From positions 15,711,001-15,775,000 of the forward strand of contig NC_068561.1 of assembly GCF_022201045.2 (NCBI RefSeq): a stretch of DNA of 64,000 bases, given 5' to 3'. The notes under the pieces are model-generated. The model was not told the origin of the DNA. It was given only the letters and a program-made list of their open reading frames with translations, and made no database searches. Every line of letters begins with the position of its first letter. Position 1 is the stretch's first letter. Below are positions 23,810-36,700 of this stretch, piece by piece. The position numbers were made by a program, and so were the translations under genes. The DNA comes from Citrus sinensis (taxonomy: Eukaryota > Streptophyta > Magnoliopsida > Sapindales > Rutaceae).

Positions 23810-26696
23810 ATGCTTCAAATTCGGCTTAAAAAGGTTCCATCATCAGAAAGTGGTGGAGCGGTGAAGCCCTTGCCAGTGGAGACTGTGACAGTTGCGTGTC
23901 CTGATCATCTTGTTCTGGCTGATCTTCCTGTGGCGAAGGGTATTGGTGCTGCAACTGCTGCTTCTCTTGTCAAGACTGTTGGTCGCAGGTCCCGTCGCCA
24001 ACTTGGTGAGCGAGTCCATTTTTGTGTTCGATGTGATTACCCAATTGCTATCTACGGGCGCTTGGTATGTTCCAATTATTGTTTCTTGCATCTGTTTGTT
24101 TTTGTTTTGGATAGAGTATGGACTATATATTTAACTATTACATAACGTTTGGTTGGACATGTGTTCATTAAAAATGCACTTCTGTTCAAAAGAGGGTAAC
24201 CGGTAACGGAGCAATGTATTTGATTTTTCTCTATAAAGTCGGCAATGCTTCCTTGATTGTTATGGCCAAATGTCTTCTTCTTGGCTAAATGGTGCGGAAT
24301 GGAAGGATATTTTAATAAGAAGTGCAATGAGGTGGAGTTTGTTTGTGCATGTTTGAGCATCCATAGGAGATGTAGGAACTTTATGATATACTATTTTTGT
24401 TTGTTGATGCTAAGTTGTAATCCATATGTGCGATTGCATATATTGCCTTGCAGAGAGGATGCATTGCTCAAGGTTTTGAAAAAGTGCAAATTTGTTTGCT
24501 TTAATTTTATCTTTTGTATGGGCGAGTGGGTCAGCTTAGCTGCCTGAACATCAGCTGCTAGCAATGTTTTAGTATATCTGTGTGGATTTCTGTACACTAA
24601 CTTTTCTTTACTTGCAGAATCCCTGTGAACATGTGTTCTGTCTTGACTGTGCCAGGAGTGACTCAATGTGCTATCTGTAAGGAGATTTCCAATCTTGAAT
24701 TCTTAACATAAACTAATGGGCCTGCTGATATTATTACTATGCATCTCTTAGTACCATGTGATGTCTCTGGATACTCTTCCTTTACATGTTTGCTTGTGTA
24801 AAGTTCAAATTTAACCTAGAGGTAATCATTCTCCTTGTAGTAAATTCAAATGTAGCCATGCTGATATTATTTCTATACATTAAGTGTCTTTTTGCTTGTT
24901 CATGGGGTTCATGGGGTTCAACAATAGCTTTATTTCTGGAAATTTAACTTGCTTTGATTCATGAACTAGTGTACCAGTTGAGTTTAAAGCAAATTGGTTT
25001 CCACATGGATCCAGAGCGATACTTCCACTTCAATGAAAAATGAGATTGAGTTCCCGTGTTTTGATTGGCAAACATCTAATTTTTTCCTGCCCATCATTAT
25101 CTGCATTGCATGTTTACAGGGGAGTTAATAGTAAAGTTCCCTTGGGAATGATATTGTTATTATTGTGTGGTGCATTCCCCTGGGATTTAATCTTGGTTGG
25201 TTGAGCTTTAAAACTGAGGATATACTTTAAACAGTAATATGATTTTCTCATATATCTTATCCCAGATCCATTCGTTTGGTTTGTAGTATCTTTATTAACA
25301 GCATAAGACTATTTTATTACTGGTTATGTTGTTTTGAAAAGACCTAAATTCTAAGGAACAAATGCTATGGGTGCTTTAAAATAGAAACAAACAAACAAAC
25401 ATGAGGACTGTCAGTTTTTCTTATGGTAAAATTTGTACTATCGTGCATTCTCTCTCCCATCGATCTTCTTTTGTACTGGTTAAATGTTTGAGGAATGCAA
25501 TTAGCAGTTTCACATGCTTTGTTGATTGCAGTTGTGATGAACGTATTCAGAAGATTCAGACAATCAAATTGATGGAGGGCATCTTCATCTGTGCAGCCCC
25601 TCACTGTCTTAAGTCTTTCCTGAAGAAAACTGAATTTGAGGCTCATATTCACGTGAGCCATGCTGACCTTCTACTACAGCCCAATGCAGAGAAAGAAGAT
25701 AATGAATCAGAAAGTGCCAAACAACCTACGGTTTCAGAATCCTCTGTTCGAGCTCCCCCGAGGCCTGTCTTTTCTCCTGGTCAAAATTCCCAGCTTAATG
25801 ATCGTGATGACAAAGCTCGTTGGCAGCAACCTAGAGAACAACCTCCACCAAGGGCAGGCCTGCTACCAAAGCAGCCTCCTGTTTTCGGACAACTCCAAAA
25901 CTACCAATCAGATGCCCAGCCTGACGGCAGCCTTCCTCCAGGCTTTGAGAGGCCTGGTCCTCACAACCGCTTTCAACAGAGCTTTGACATGCAGGGTACC
26001 CCTCAACAAGAATCTAGCCAACAGCAAGGGATTTTATCAGAGACCCAATTTCCTGAATACCCTCCTATGCATCCAATGCAACCACCAAATTTTGTTGTGC
26101 CCATGAATTCAAACCCCTTGTTGACACCTCCATTTCCTCCTTTTCCAACTGAAGGATCTCAACAGTTTTACAGTGCTCCCTTTGGAATGCCAAGGCCAGA
26201 TTCAGTGACAGAAGTTGGATCAGAACAAGCATCATTATTGGGTTTCCCACCTGGCCCAGGGGGTGTAAATTTCCCACCCAGTTACTCTCAGCTCTGGAAC
26301 CCTGGGCCTGGTGGCCCCCCTTTTGAAGTTCCATCAGGGGGTCAAGGAATTGCAGAGGGTTTTGGGAACATGTCAGATTCTCAAGGCAAAGCAGCATTTT
26401 ATCAAGGCTATGCACAAAATCCAGGAGGTGCACCGATGATAAATCCTCCCCTACCAACAGGCAATAAGGGGATGGAAGCTGTGCAGGGCAGTAGTGGGAT
26501 GGATCCCCGGGATGGCAAGGGTATATTGACGCCACCAGCCATGTCACTTCCTCCGCCGCCACCAGGACCACCACCACAGTCTCACATGTCACAGCACAAA
26601 AGAGGTAAGTACTATTCTGGTGATATGGTCCGTGAGAGTCCGGGATTCGGGTGGCCGCATGAGAATCGTGATGGGTTTGGAAGTAGCCAGGAGTAG
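23810..26696 (+). CDS. HAKAI: HAKAI-type RING E3 ubiquitin ligase
   Basis: Exons 23810-24064, 24618-24676 and 25532-26696 join to 492 residues. The RING-HC finger is complete across both splice junctions, with ligands Cys72, Cys75, Cys88, His90, Cys93, Cys96, Cys103 and Cys106. A C2H2 finger follows (Cys125, Cys130, His143, His148; CAAPHCLKSFLKKTEFEAHIHVSH). This RING plus C2H2 pair is the HYB arrangement of HAKAI/CBLL1. The C-terminal 330 residues are rich in Pro, Gln and Gly, including a PPPPPGPPPQ run, and look disordered. In plants HAKAI is known as part of the N6-adenosine mRNA methyltransferase complex; that role is taken from the family. Start Met is chosen as MLQIRLKK; an upstream in-frame ATG at 23735 is less likely. 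Confidence 0.93.
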
Positions 26697-26838
26697 GAAA
26701 TTACAAACTTTTTTGGGCATTCTGGCATGTAATTCTTTTAAACTTCATTGCGTTGATCAATTCAGTTTGACCGATGGGCCATATTTTTGTTTTTGCTCTC
26801 AGTTCAGTTTTGATTTGTATATTTAATGATTTAATCTA

Positions 26839-27152
26839 GTCACTCGGTCTTTAGCCTAGTGGTGAACCACTGCTCTCAAAGTTAAGCATGATTATGAGGG
26901 CAGTGGTTTGAATTCTTATGGACTCAACCTTCTTCAATTAAATATAATTATGTGGAGTTAAATGAGAGTGGAGCAGAGACATCCTTAGTCTGTAAGGGTT
27001 ATTTATCTGGACATTTACTTCGTAGAATTTAATGTAATAATTTAAGTCTTAATTATATATTTGATTGCAAATATCAGTGTAATGATTTGTTGTAATGGCA
27101 GTTATAAATATTTGTGTAATACAATAATCTAATGTGTAATCAGTATTAAAAA
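26839..27152 (+). mobile_element. tRNA-derived SINE with intact target duplication
   Basis: A 314-bp insertion flanked by identical 14-bp repeats AATGATTTAATCTA (26825-26838 and 27153-27166). Near its 5' end are an A-box-like TAGCCTAGTGG (26852-26862) and, about 50 bases on, a B-box-like GGTTTGAATTC (about 26906-26916). The spacing and order match a pol III promoter. The tail is short and A-rich (TTAAAAAA). No coding capacity. It lies just downstream of the HAKAI stop, possibly in its 3'UTR. Confidence 0.8.
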
Positions 27153-27166
27153 AATGATTTAATCTA

Positions 27167-27493
27167 ATTAGGGCTAACATACACTGCAAAATTTTTATAC
27201 AACTTTATAAATTTTGGTCATGTAATTTTTGGCTTTAGAAGACAAATTCACTTGCCAATTGTGTATATTTGGATTTTTCTTAAATTCTATATTTCTCCTG
27301 TCAAAATCTCTCACAAAATGTCAAAAAGGATAACAAAAGACACCATTTTTTAATACATACATTCTCCAACTCCCACAACCTGAAGCTCAATAAGAAAACA
27401 ATCCAATAACGCCCACTCCATTAACACTCCCCACCCCAGCTTCTCCGAAAATAAAAACAAAATATCAGAAAATCATGAAGAAAAAGAGAGGAA
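27167..27493. other. Tail-to-tail spacer between HAKAI and reticulon genes
   Basis: AT-rich, holding the presumed 3'UTR of the minus-strand reticulon gene. No other feature seen. Confidence 0.4.
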
Positions 27494-28923
27494 TTAACTT
27501 AGTTTCTGCTTTTCCAAAATCCATTTCCGGACTTTGCTGACAAACTCCTCGTCAATTTTCACATACAGCTGCCGAAGTTTCCGGTAGCCCAATATTGCAT
27601 ATTTATCAATATGATCTTCGTATCTCTCATATAAGGCTGGAAGTGTCAGAACAATAACAAGGCCTGCAGCAGAGGAAAAGTAAACTAAAATTCAGGTTCC
27701 AAACTCAGTTCTGGGGGCCAGAGACTTTCTGTAATATTTAGAAGGAAACTAAAGTGATGCAATTGAAACTTGGAACTTACTGGTGTAGCCTAACGTAAGA
27801 AAATCTGTCAAGCCACCAACAAAGGAGATCAGCCACAAGTATAGAGCTACTCTGAAGAACAATCTCGAGTTCTTGCCCAGGGCCATGTCCTGAGAAACTG
27901 AGAGGAAATCATTTACACGAGTGCGAATCAAAGCTGCAACTTCATTTACCATTTCTTCTGATAGATGCAACTCTGGCAGGGGTGGTGCAGGCCTGTTTGA
28001 GAGAGAGTAAAGTATGATGGAGTTGCAATTTTACAACAAATTTGACAAAGGAAAAAGCCAATAATTATGTTTATTCTGGTGGAAGTGATAGTTAAGCATG
28101 CATTCTGTAGATTAGAGTATAAAAGAAAATCATTACAGTTCCTCAAGTGAATCATTATCTTAGGCTCGCATATCTATCAATGAATATTTAAGTAGTAGGT
28201 CATGGCTCAAAGGTGCCATCCTAACATTGAGATCATTTTTGGTCCAAATACTTTACAACATCAAAGCATGCAAGAGAAGAATGAATATTTAAAAAGCAAA
28301 ATGCCAACATACTGTTTATAGTACGATTCAACATCTGAATATGCTTTGGAAATTGAAAGGCACAAAAAGAACAGCCAAAAATGCACTTGAAAGCACAAAT
28401 TTTCCAGCATGTTACCGATTAAGAATTGCAGCAGCTTTGGCCCAAAGAAACAAAATGGCAATGAGGAGTAGTAGAACACTAGAGACAAGCGACAACAAAG
28501 TGTAACCAGATCTCTCAAACACCACCCAAGCAGCTAATGTTACCAACAATATTCCCACAGTTACATTTTTTCGCCTCCAAAGAATCACATCTGCAGCTGT
28601 TATAAGTTTGAACAAAGATCAACATCAACTCCTGAACCAAACACTCAATCCATCAACTGAAAAAAAATCAAAGATTGTCACTAGACTAAATTCCATCAAT
28701 TCATATATATCTGTACGCAGATATAATTTGAAAGCTCTTTAACACAGCAACTATCAATGCAAAATCGCACTCACATTCTCTGGAGTGTAATTCATGTTGA
28801 AACTGATATAAAAACTTATATCCAACCAAAAGGCATCATCAAATTTTACTTACCAAGACCTCCTCCGAGGATTTCATGAATAGTTCTTTGTCTTTTAAAC
28901 AATCGATCGGAAGATGAACCCAT
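27494..28923 (-). CDS. Reticulon-like protein (plant RTNLB family)
   Basis: Shapes tubular endoplasmic reticulum by hairpin insertion. Minus-strand exons are 28923-28854, 28596-28416, 27992-27781 and 27663-27494, totalling 210 residues. The reticulon domain starts at about residue 12 (RTIHEILGGGLAADVILWRRKNVTVGIL). It contains two long hydrophobic hairpins (about 36-80 and 132-170), linked by a hydrophilic loop with LHLSEEMVNEVAALIRTRVNDFLSV. The C-terminus is YERYEDHIDKYAILGYRKLRQLYVKIDEEFVSKV, typical of the family. The protein is short, with almost no N-terminal extension, like the RTNLB9/B11 type. The numbered subgroup is not certain. All splice sites are GT-AG. Confidence 0.93.
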
Positions 28924-29232
28924 TTTAGAAGATACTAAAAACAGAATCTTGAATCCAGACCAGATCTCTAAAACCCGTGTAACAAGTAGTTTTGATGATC
29001 TCTCAGAAAAGAGAAAAGTAGTAGCTCCTCTTTCTTTTCTTTTTTTTTTTTGATGAATTAGTAGCTCCTCTTAAGCCTTATATTTACAACTTTTTACCCT
29101 TTTTTTAAATTTTTGACTTTTATTTTCTGTTTAAAGTCTGTCCCACGAATATAATAAATATGATTATATGTATGACTATTGGAAAATGAAAGGTATGGCT
29201 GGCGGAGTCAGATTCCAGCCTAAAAGCGAAAT

Positions 29233-29320
29233 ACTACTCATAGCATTAGTCCTTTCCTTTATGCTCTTTTGTTGTAACTACTCATAGCATTAGTCCTTTC
29301 CTTTATGCTCTTTTGTTGTT
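29233..29320. repeat. Perfect 44-bp tandem duplication
   Basis: Two adjacent copies of a 44-bp unit beginning ACTACTCATAGCATTAGT, immediately upstream of the hAT-like remnant. Confidence 0.92.
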
Positions 29321-29329
29321 CTTATCAAG

Positions 29330-30235
29330 GGATGACAAAATTCGGGTCCGGATCTGGGTTTAACCTTCCTGATTCCGGATCCGAATACCATATTTTTTTT
29401 TACGGACTTAGATTTTAACCCAGATTTTTTTACTTAGGTTCGGATCCGGGTTCAACTTGGAAAAATCCGAATTTTTGAATTCCGGATTTTGAACCCGGAT
29501 CAATGAATCAGTATCAATTTCTAAAATTCTAAAAATAAAAAATTAATACATTTTCAAACAATAACACGTTCAAATTCCAGATTGTAAATCATTCATAAAC
29601 AATACAAATTTCTAAGCAATAAGCCAATAACACATCCACTAATTTAAATCCATAAATTTCAATGTTTCAAATAAAAAATTAAATCACTTCAACGAGCTTG
29701 TGAGATGTGACGGTGGCGAACTGCGAACCCGAGGCTGCGACGGACAACGGTGGCGAATCGGATTGTTGTTTGGAGGTGCAAGAACCCGAGGTTGCGACGG
29801 TCGTGAACGAACCCGAGAGTACGAGTTGCGACGGAAGACGGTAGCGAGCAGCGAGCCCAAGCTTCTAAGTTCTGACGGTGGCGAATCGCGAAGGCTGTTG
29901 GCTGCAAGAAGCTAAGAACCGAAGCTTGACTGCTTGACTGCGAATCGCGAAGGCTGCTGGCAGCAAGAAGCTAAGAACCGAAAGCTGCAAGTTGCGAATT
30001 GCGATTAGGGTTTGTTCTTTTAGTTTGTATTTATATTAATCAATAAAATTAATTAAAAAATAATATTAAAATAAAATATCCGGGTCCGAATTGACTTAAA
30101 CCAGGACCCGTACCCGAATTCATCCGGGTTATTAAAATCCATTCCGAATCCAAATTTTTTTACTCTCCGGTACGGGTTCAACCCGGCCCGAATTATCCGA
30201 ATTCGTCCGGGTCCGAGTTATTTTGCCATTGCTAT
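29330..30235. mobile_element. Probable non-autonomous hAT-type DNA element remnant
   Basis: The left end GGGATGACAAAATTCGGGTCC and the reverse complement of the right end (AGCAATGGCAAAATAACTCGG) resemble each other and the GGGATGGCAAAA ends of plant Tag2-like hAT elements. Both ends carry subterminal clusters of CCGGATCCG/CCGGGT-type sequence in opposite orientation. The GC-richer centre (29700-30000) holds a repeated GCGAATCGCGAAGGCTG unit followed by CAAGAAGCTAAGAACCGAA. No transposase frame and no convincing 8-bp duplication were found. Confidence 0.5.
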
Positions 30236-30309
30236 TCCATGTTCAACGAATGTTAATTATTATAATATGTTTGGGGGTGTATTACCACGTGACCAACTAT
30301 GTTCAAACG

Positions 30310-32288
30310 GAAAAGCAATCTTCGATTCCTATGCAGAGGCCTCAGGACAGATTTTCAATTATGAGAAATCTTCAATATTTTGCAGTGGAAAGCTCTCAGC
30401 GGAGCAAATATCAGCCATGAAGAACATTTTTCAATTAAAGATGGTGTCTAAATATGAAAAGTACTTGGGACTACCTTCTATGATTGGAAGAAAAAAGACG
30501 AGTTTCTTTAACGAGGTGAAGCCAAAAGTGCTGAGCAAGATCTTAAATTGGCAGCATAAGTTTTTCTCAAGCGGAGGCAAAGAGGTGCTGATAAAGGCTG
30601 TAGCCCAGGGCGTTCCGGCTTATGCAATGAGCGTTTTCAAAATCCCATCGACATTATGTGAGGACATTCAGAAAGCAATGGCAAAATTCTGGTGGGGAAA
30701 TAAAAAAGAAAAGAATGGGATTCATTGGGCAAGGTGGGAGAGAATGAGTCATGCCAAGCATAGAGGAGGATTGGGCTTTAGAGACATCTCCAGCTTTAAT
30801 CAAGCATTGGTAGCAAAACAAAGTTGGAGAATTATCCAAGATTCGGAATCATTAATGGCAAGAGTTCTCAAAGCAAGATACTTCAAACATGAGGGCTTTC
30901 TAAATGCCAAAATAGGTACCAATCCATCCTTTATATGGAGAAGTATCCTATGGGGCAGAAAAATAATCTTAAAAGGCACAAGATGGAGAATTGGTTCTGG
31001 GGAAGAAGTTCAAGTTTATAACAGCAATTGGCTGCCAAGACCAACAACCTTCAGACCAATATCACCAAGAACACTTGCTGCAGATACTAAAGTGGCAGAC
31101 TTGATAGACCCCGAAAGAGAATGGAAGATGGACTTAATTCGACAGCATTTTGTTCAGGACGATGCAGATATCATTCAAAGGATTCCCCTCCCAAGAAGCT
31201 CAGCAAGGGACGAGCTTTGTTGGCACTATGATAAGCTTGGGAGATACTCAGTCAAAAGTGGCTACCAGATAGCCTTAAAAGAAAAATTTCAGAATGTCCC
31301 AAGTAGCTCAAAACCGAAGCCAAGCCAATGGAATGCCATATGGAAGCTTGATCTCCCTGACAAGTTGAAGATTTTTATGTGGAGGGCTGCAAAAAACTTA
31401 CTTCCAACAGCAGAAAATCTATGGAAAAGGAAAGTGATACCAAATCCAACATGTCAAAGATGCAATCAGGGAGTGGAAACTAGTTTTCATGCTCTGGTAG
31501 AGTGTAAAGCTGCAAAAAAGATTAGGCAACATTCATCGTTAGCAGCAGTGGAGAGGCCATCCTCTCATAGGGGGAGTATGTTGGATGTTTTTCTAGATAC
31601 ATCAAGGCTGCTGAGCAAAAAAGAGGCTGAGCTTCAGATTGCTTATTGGTGGGTTACATGGTATGCACGAAACCACTTCCTCTTCAAGAGGAAGAAGCTG
31701 GATCCTTTAATCTCAACTGCAAAAGCGGAAGCAGTGGTAGAAGCTTTCCGAAGATACAAAAAGCCAGAGCACCAACAAAGGGAGAGCACAAAGGCAGAGG
31801 GAGCAAAGCAATGGAAACCCCCACCCAAAAACTGGTACAAAGTAAATGTGGATGCTGCAATTGACAATCAAAGACAAAGAGTGGGATTGGCAGTGGTTGT
31901 AAGGAATGATAATGGAGACATTGTGGCAGCAGCCATCAAGCTTTCAACTTTCAATGGAGAAGTATCTTTTGCAGAAGCTGAAGCAATTGAATGGGGAATG
32001 CAAGTGGCAAGAAGTGCAGGCATAACCTCTGTTATTTTTGAATCTGATTGTCAAGTGGCTGTTGACTTGGCAAACAACAGAAAGGGTAGCAAAACTGAGA
32101 TCTTTTAGGTGATTTCGGATATCAAAAGCAGGAAAAAAGACTTCCAGGAAGTTAAATTTCAACACATCCCTAGGTCTGGTAATGTTAATGCCCATACCTT
32201 GGCTAAGATAGCCTTAAAAGGTGCAGAGTCTGTTGTATGGCTGGGAAATATCCCAGCACAAATTCTGTGTTTATTTTCTTCTTATTAA
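30310..32288 (+). pseudogene. LINE ORF2 C-terminal fragment (RT tail, zf-RVT, RNase H)
   Basis: The open frame reads from 5' host flank into the element, so an apparent ATG at 30267 and its first 14 codons are chimeric. Within the element are the RT tail (AEASGQIFNYEKSSIF; YLGLPSMIGRKK), KFWWGNKKEKNGIHWARW and LGFRDISSFNQALVAKQSWR. A zf-RVT domain follows (YSVKSGYQIA; WKLDLPDKLKIFMWRA; CQRC-H-C near 31450-31504). Then comes a plant-type RNase H (VNVDAAIDN; FAEAEAIEWGM; FESDCQVAVDLANN). A single in-frame TAG at 32106-32108 interrupts RNase H. The frame continues open to TAA at 32286-32288, giving VISDIKSRKKDFQEVKFQHIPRSGNVNAHTLAK. Confidence 0.92.
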
Positions 32289-32316
32289 TGAAGTTTTTTC
32301 CCTTCTAAAAAAAAAA
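30310..32316 (+). mobile_element. 5'-truncated LINE (L1-type) with poly(A) and target duplication
   Basis: Flanked by the 15-bp direct repeat AACTATGTTCAAACG (30295-30309 and 32317-32331; the first two A of the right copy merge with the poly(A)). The insert ends in about 12 A residues (32307-32318). The coding part matches the C-terminal half of plant L1 ORF2. Truncation removed ORF1, the endonuclease and most of the RT. The intact duplication shows target-primed insertion as one event. Confidence 0.93.
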
Positions 32317-32331
32317 AACTATGTTCAAACG

Positions 32332-33731
32332 AGAATTTATCCTTTTCGTAGGTGAGGAGCAATGTGTCGTCTAGGAATAGGAGTCTTCTGCTAGTCGACG
32401 AGGAGACCTTTTGCTGGGGCCATGGTATGAGCAGGTTCTCTGTTAATCACCAAGGACATTTTCTGTTGGGGCCAAGGTTGGCAGGCCCAGTCTACGGCAG
32501 TTGATAGAACGTGTGCTACTCTCTGAGAATCCAAACACGAAATTCACTCAGCCACAACCACAACGTTCAAGCATCAACTACCGGAGACTAGAGTGAAGTG
32601 GCGAACGTGAGCCATGGGGGTCGAATTCTCATGAAGGCTATAAAAGGGGCAACCAAAGAAGATAAAAAGGTTGGACATTAAGACACTCAAAATTAATTTT
32701 AAGAAATTGGCATTCTTTTTGAAACCTCCGGAAAATCTAGAGAGATTACAGTGCTTTAGAAATTGTTAAAGAGCAACAGGATCAATGGCAAAGTTTTTCT
32801 AAAATAAATCTAGATTACTAATTTGAGCGTCAGATGATTTACACTGGAAAAACCCTCGGCGTGCTCTAACTAGTTTTTGTGAGTTCAGAAGTTTGCTGAG
32901 GAAAAGCAGCAAGCCTCGTAGCTTCGCTCGTCTAGAGGGAGCAGCGCAAAGTCATCCCCAATCAAATATAAATTTAAGTGTTGTGGAGAGATTCTAATTG
33001 CGAACGAGCAAACGTAAATCCTGTATCAACATAATATATATAATACATACTTTCTATACGCGTATGTCATCGAGATAGTCTTGAATGAAAGAAATTCTAA
33101 GAAATAATTCCTCTGCTGTACGTACGTGGGCTGCTTTCGGTTAATCTTTCTATCATTCTTTTCTTATTCTTTTACATTTCCATTTTTCAAGTTAAATTTC
33201 GTAGGTGCTTGTTTCTTCACTCAAGGTGGGTATTTTCGTCGATAGGTGATAGTTTTTGGATTCATCGAGGGTATTCTTGGCTTTAACAGAGAGGCACCAC
33301 AGGGCCGATACCTTTTGGTTTTGGACATTTCAAGGCCAGTGGCCCAGTGCCAGGGTAATTGGCAGTAAAATACCGGCCTTTAATGTAATTCTGCTAAACT
33401 TCTTTAAGCAACTCATCGGTTCATACGCTTGTATAATTTTACTAAGGTAGACGTTAACAAGAATAAGATGCAAAAAGTGCCATATAAAGCCGGCATGCAA
33501 CTTCGAAGCTTTTTCCAGAAATCCATACGCACCTATCCAACAATTGCGAAGCTGAAATGTCATTTCTCAAAGAAGTTTTTGGTAATGTTAGTTTAGATTT
33601 TTGACAAAGTACAATAATGAATGTATATAAACAAAAAATGCATTACGTCAAGGATACATATCCAAGTTCACATCTTCTCTGGCATCAATTATTACATACA
33701 ATTCAACCAGCAGATAAATGTATGAACGGAA
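32332..33731. other. Spacer without recognised feature
   Basis: Mixed-composition sequence. No frame with a known domain, no terminal repeats and no tRNA noticed. The last part is the presumed 3'UTR region of the minus-strand Josephin gene. Confidence 0.35.
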
Positions 33732-36700
33732 TTAATCTTCTTGTGCAGTTTTCTCTTTGCTAATTTCTTTTTCATTTTCCAGGGTGCTTGCTGTGGTGCT
33801 GCTGGCTTCCGCAGTAGGCTTAGCTGGGGAAGAATCCAACAGACTCGCAGCTATTGCAGCCTTCAAGTCCTCATCTTCCATCTCCAAAAGCCTATCTGCC
33901 TCCTCCGCAGAAAGAAATGGATCAGAATGCTGTTGAGTCAATTTGATTCTCTTTGGGCCCTCTCTTGTGTTGCATGATTTGGTAATCCTCTCCGCATCTT
34001 CAGGAGAAAGCCACTGCCCATAACCATTGGAAGAATCAGAGGATGAGATGGGGCACTCTTTCGGGAAGTTTCCCCTCACAATGAAAATACTCCAGCCAAA
34101 GCCTTTTAGCGAATCCAGATAGGCTGACAGGTAAAACTTTGAGAGGTGCTCTGGGGCTGCATAAAGACTGTCAAAATTATACCATTCTCCATTCACTTTC
34201 CTGATACAGAACCAGTGGTCGTGCAAATGACAGATAAATGCATTTTCTAGCTCAGGGTCAATCTGGGCAGGTTCAGCAATTGGGCAGTTAAGGGGAATGA
34301 CTTGCAGATCCCACACCTCTAAAGCCTTTTGCAGAACCTGAAAAAAGAAATTTCACCAAAAACTATAAGTAGTACAGTTTTATGAATGTTACCGAGCAAT
34401 GCCCACCTGTGAATGTAGAAAATGTGCTCATGCAGTTTAATAATCCGAAAGATCTGTAACAACACGCAAAATATTCATATTTCTTGTATCATAATTAACT
34501 CTGACAGGCAACATGCCAACACCTCCTGAAAATGAATTTTCCAATTACTAGAGACAGACAGAATCAAACAAGATAAATATTGTTCATTTATGTGTAGGTG
34601 TCCTAACATGAATTATTATCCATATGTGGTATATAAATACTACTCATTTATTGCTATTTTCCATCATGATATTGTAAAGTTAAGACAGATGTCATGTTTT
34701 ATATATACCCCAATGGAAAATGACTGTTCAAAAGAGCCTCCGGCTTGGGCTTGAAGGCCTTTTAGATAGGCTACTAGCATGAAGAACGCATCGTTGCTGC
34801 TAGTAACTTGATTACCAATTGCATCAGTATAATTAGTGCAAAATCCAATGCACAGATGCATCTATAAGGAGGCACATCTTATCATCATCTATCAGAAAAC
34901 AGTTATCTCCTAGAAGACAGAGAGGTGCTGCTTAAGTGATGACCATCAGATACAAGTCAAATCGCATATGGGATATTAACTGCCACTTATCATATTAAAT
35001 CACTTTCCCATAAGAGATTTTGGAACATTACAGCTGATCCCAAAAATTGAGTAATGGAAATGACAGGTTCAAGTCTCAGTTTCTTCCGTTCTTGCCTTCA
35101 GGCAACATTATAAAACAAATACCAGCACATTGGACCAATGTCCATCCCTGCAGTCAGTCATGGATGATTAAACAGTGAATGTAGATATCTACACATAAAA
35201 CAGGCAATATTACCAGTTTACACAAAGCAGCGTGCACTTAACGCATCTATGCATTCCACAGATTAATGTCACTACAAACACAGTTCAATGTGAATTTTAA
35301 CAAATTAATGACTCCTGGTATGTTTTGAATTGATATGCTAACATGAACTATCAAAAAGCACCACTACAATATTTTACATGAAAAAGTAAGCAACAAATCT
35401 GAAATAGCATTGATAATAAATAAGCTCTCATAGTATGGCTACCAAAAAAGAAACAATTAAATAGTATTTATCACTGAATGTTTAAATGACCTTCACAACA
35501 AACTCATCAATTCTCCTTTCCTTAGGCTAGATTGGGCAAAGGCTGAGGAAAAAGATTTAAAGTTTGAAAAATAACTTTTCAAAAATTTTGAGTGAATAAA
35601 ATTGTAGCTTTTATTTTATTTCAGCACGGTTTACATGATCCTTTTAGAAACTAATGTAGCCACTTTTTTCTTCCTAATCTTCTTAACGTTCCAACAAAAG
35701 AAAATGAAAATCAGACAAACTCTTCATTTTGTAGGAGGGAAAGTCTAAGTCCTCTTGAGACCACCAACTTCAGATATTACAGTTCCTATTTGTTGGAAAG
35801 ACATAATAGGAAAGAAAAGGGAAAAAAAATTTATTTACTTCTTTACATAAAAAGGTAGAGATATGTAGGCAACGACTCCAATGTAAAAGATATAATATTT
35901 AACTAACATATAACCATTTCTCTTCTCTATCCTTCTTAAGGATATAACTGAACAGTTAAAAAGTTTTTCTGTAAGGAGAAACTACGATAATATTGAGAAG
36001 GCAGAAATGCTCTCGTTTATTGAATTGTTGGTTTAGTTATCTATTGGGTTAGTAGTGCTAAGCAACAACTTGGAATAGTCAAGAAACTTATTGCTAGTGT
36101 TTGTAGATTGTGTAGAATGTTTGAAGGCATAATAATCATTGGTCATTCAATTAGAATTATCCAACTTTGACTGTTGACCCTATAGTTTCTCAATTCACAT
36201 GTTGTGATGTTTTAAGAGTAAGCTTCAGAGGATTTTGAATCTCAAGATAAAGGGATTTTTCATAAACTATCCAAATTTGGTAAAATATTTGGATTGACCT
36301 TTCAGGTACGTGACCGCATTTGTTTGTTTTACAAATCTGGCGCCTAAAGTAATAGTTCATTTAATTGCTAAGTCTGATAGGAGGATCGTACACGGAAAGT
36401 TTTGGGTTAATGATTATAGAACTAATGTTTGCTCATGAATATCACTTACCAAATACTAAAACAATCCTGAATTACTAATTACGAATGCATAGTGTATTTC
36501 ACACACATACAGTCTTTCTGAAAGTACTAAATCTTTCAATTTTTTTGATCTGGTCACAGTGAGAAAGTGTACTTCTTTTCATTGGAACTTGTTAAACTAT
36601 AAATATAATTCTGAAAACGTTCTTAAATATACATTTTTTTTGTTATATTTTAATTTCAAGTTTCAATTCATAAAAGAATAGATTATTGCTAATATAAGAT

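Noticed and set aside
30267-32108. 613-codon frame as a host gene
   Set aside because: Target duplications at 30295 and 32317 show that all but the first 14 codons belong to an inserted LINE fragment.
34664-34861. Possible extra Josephin exon in the long intron
   Set aside because: Exons 36982-36731 and 34337-33732 already give a continuous Josephin domain in frame, leaving no gap for another exon.
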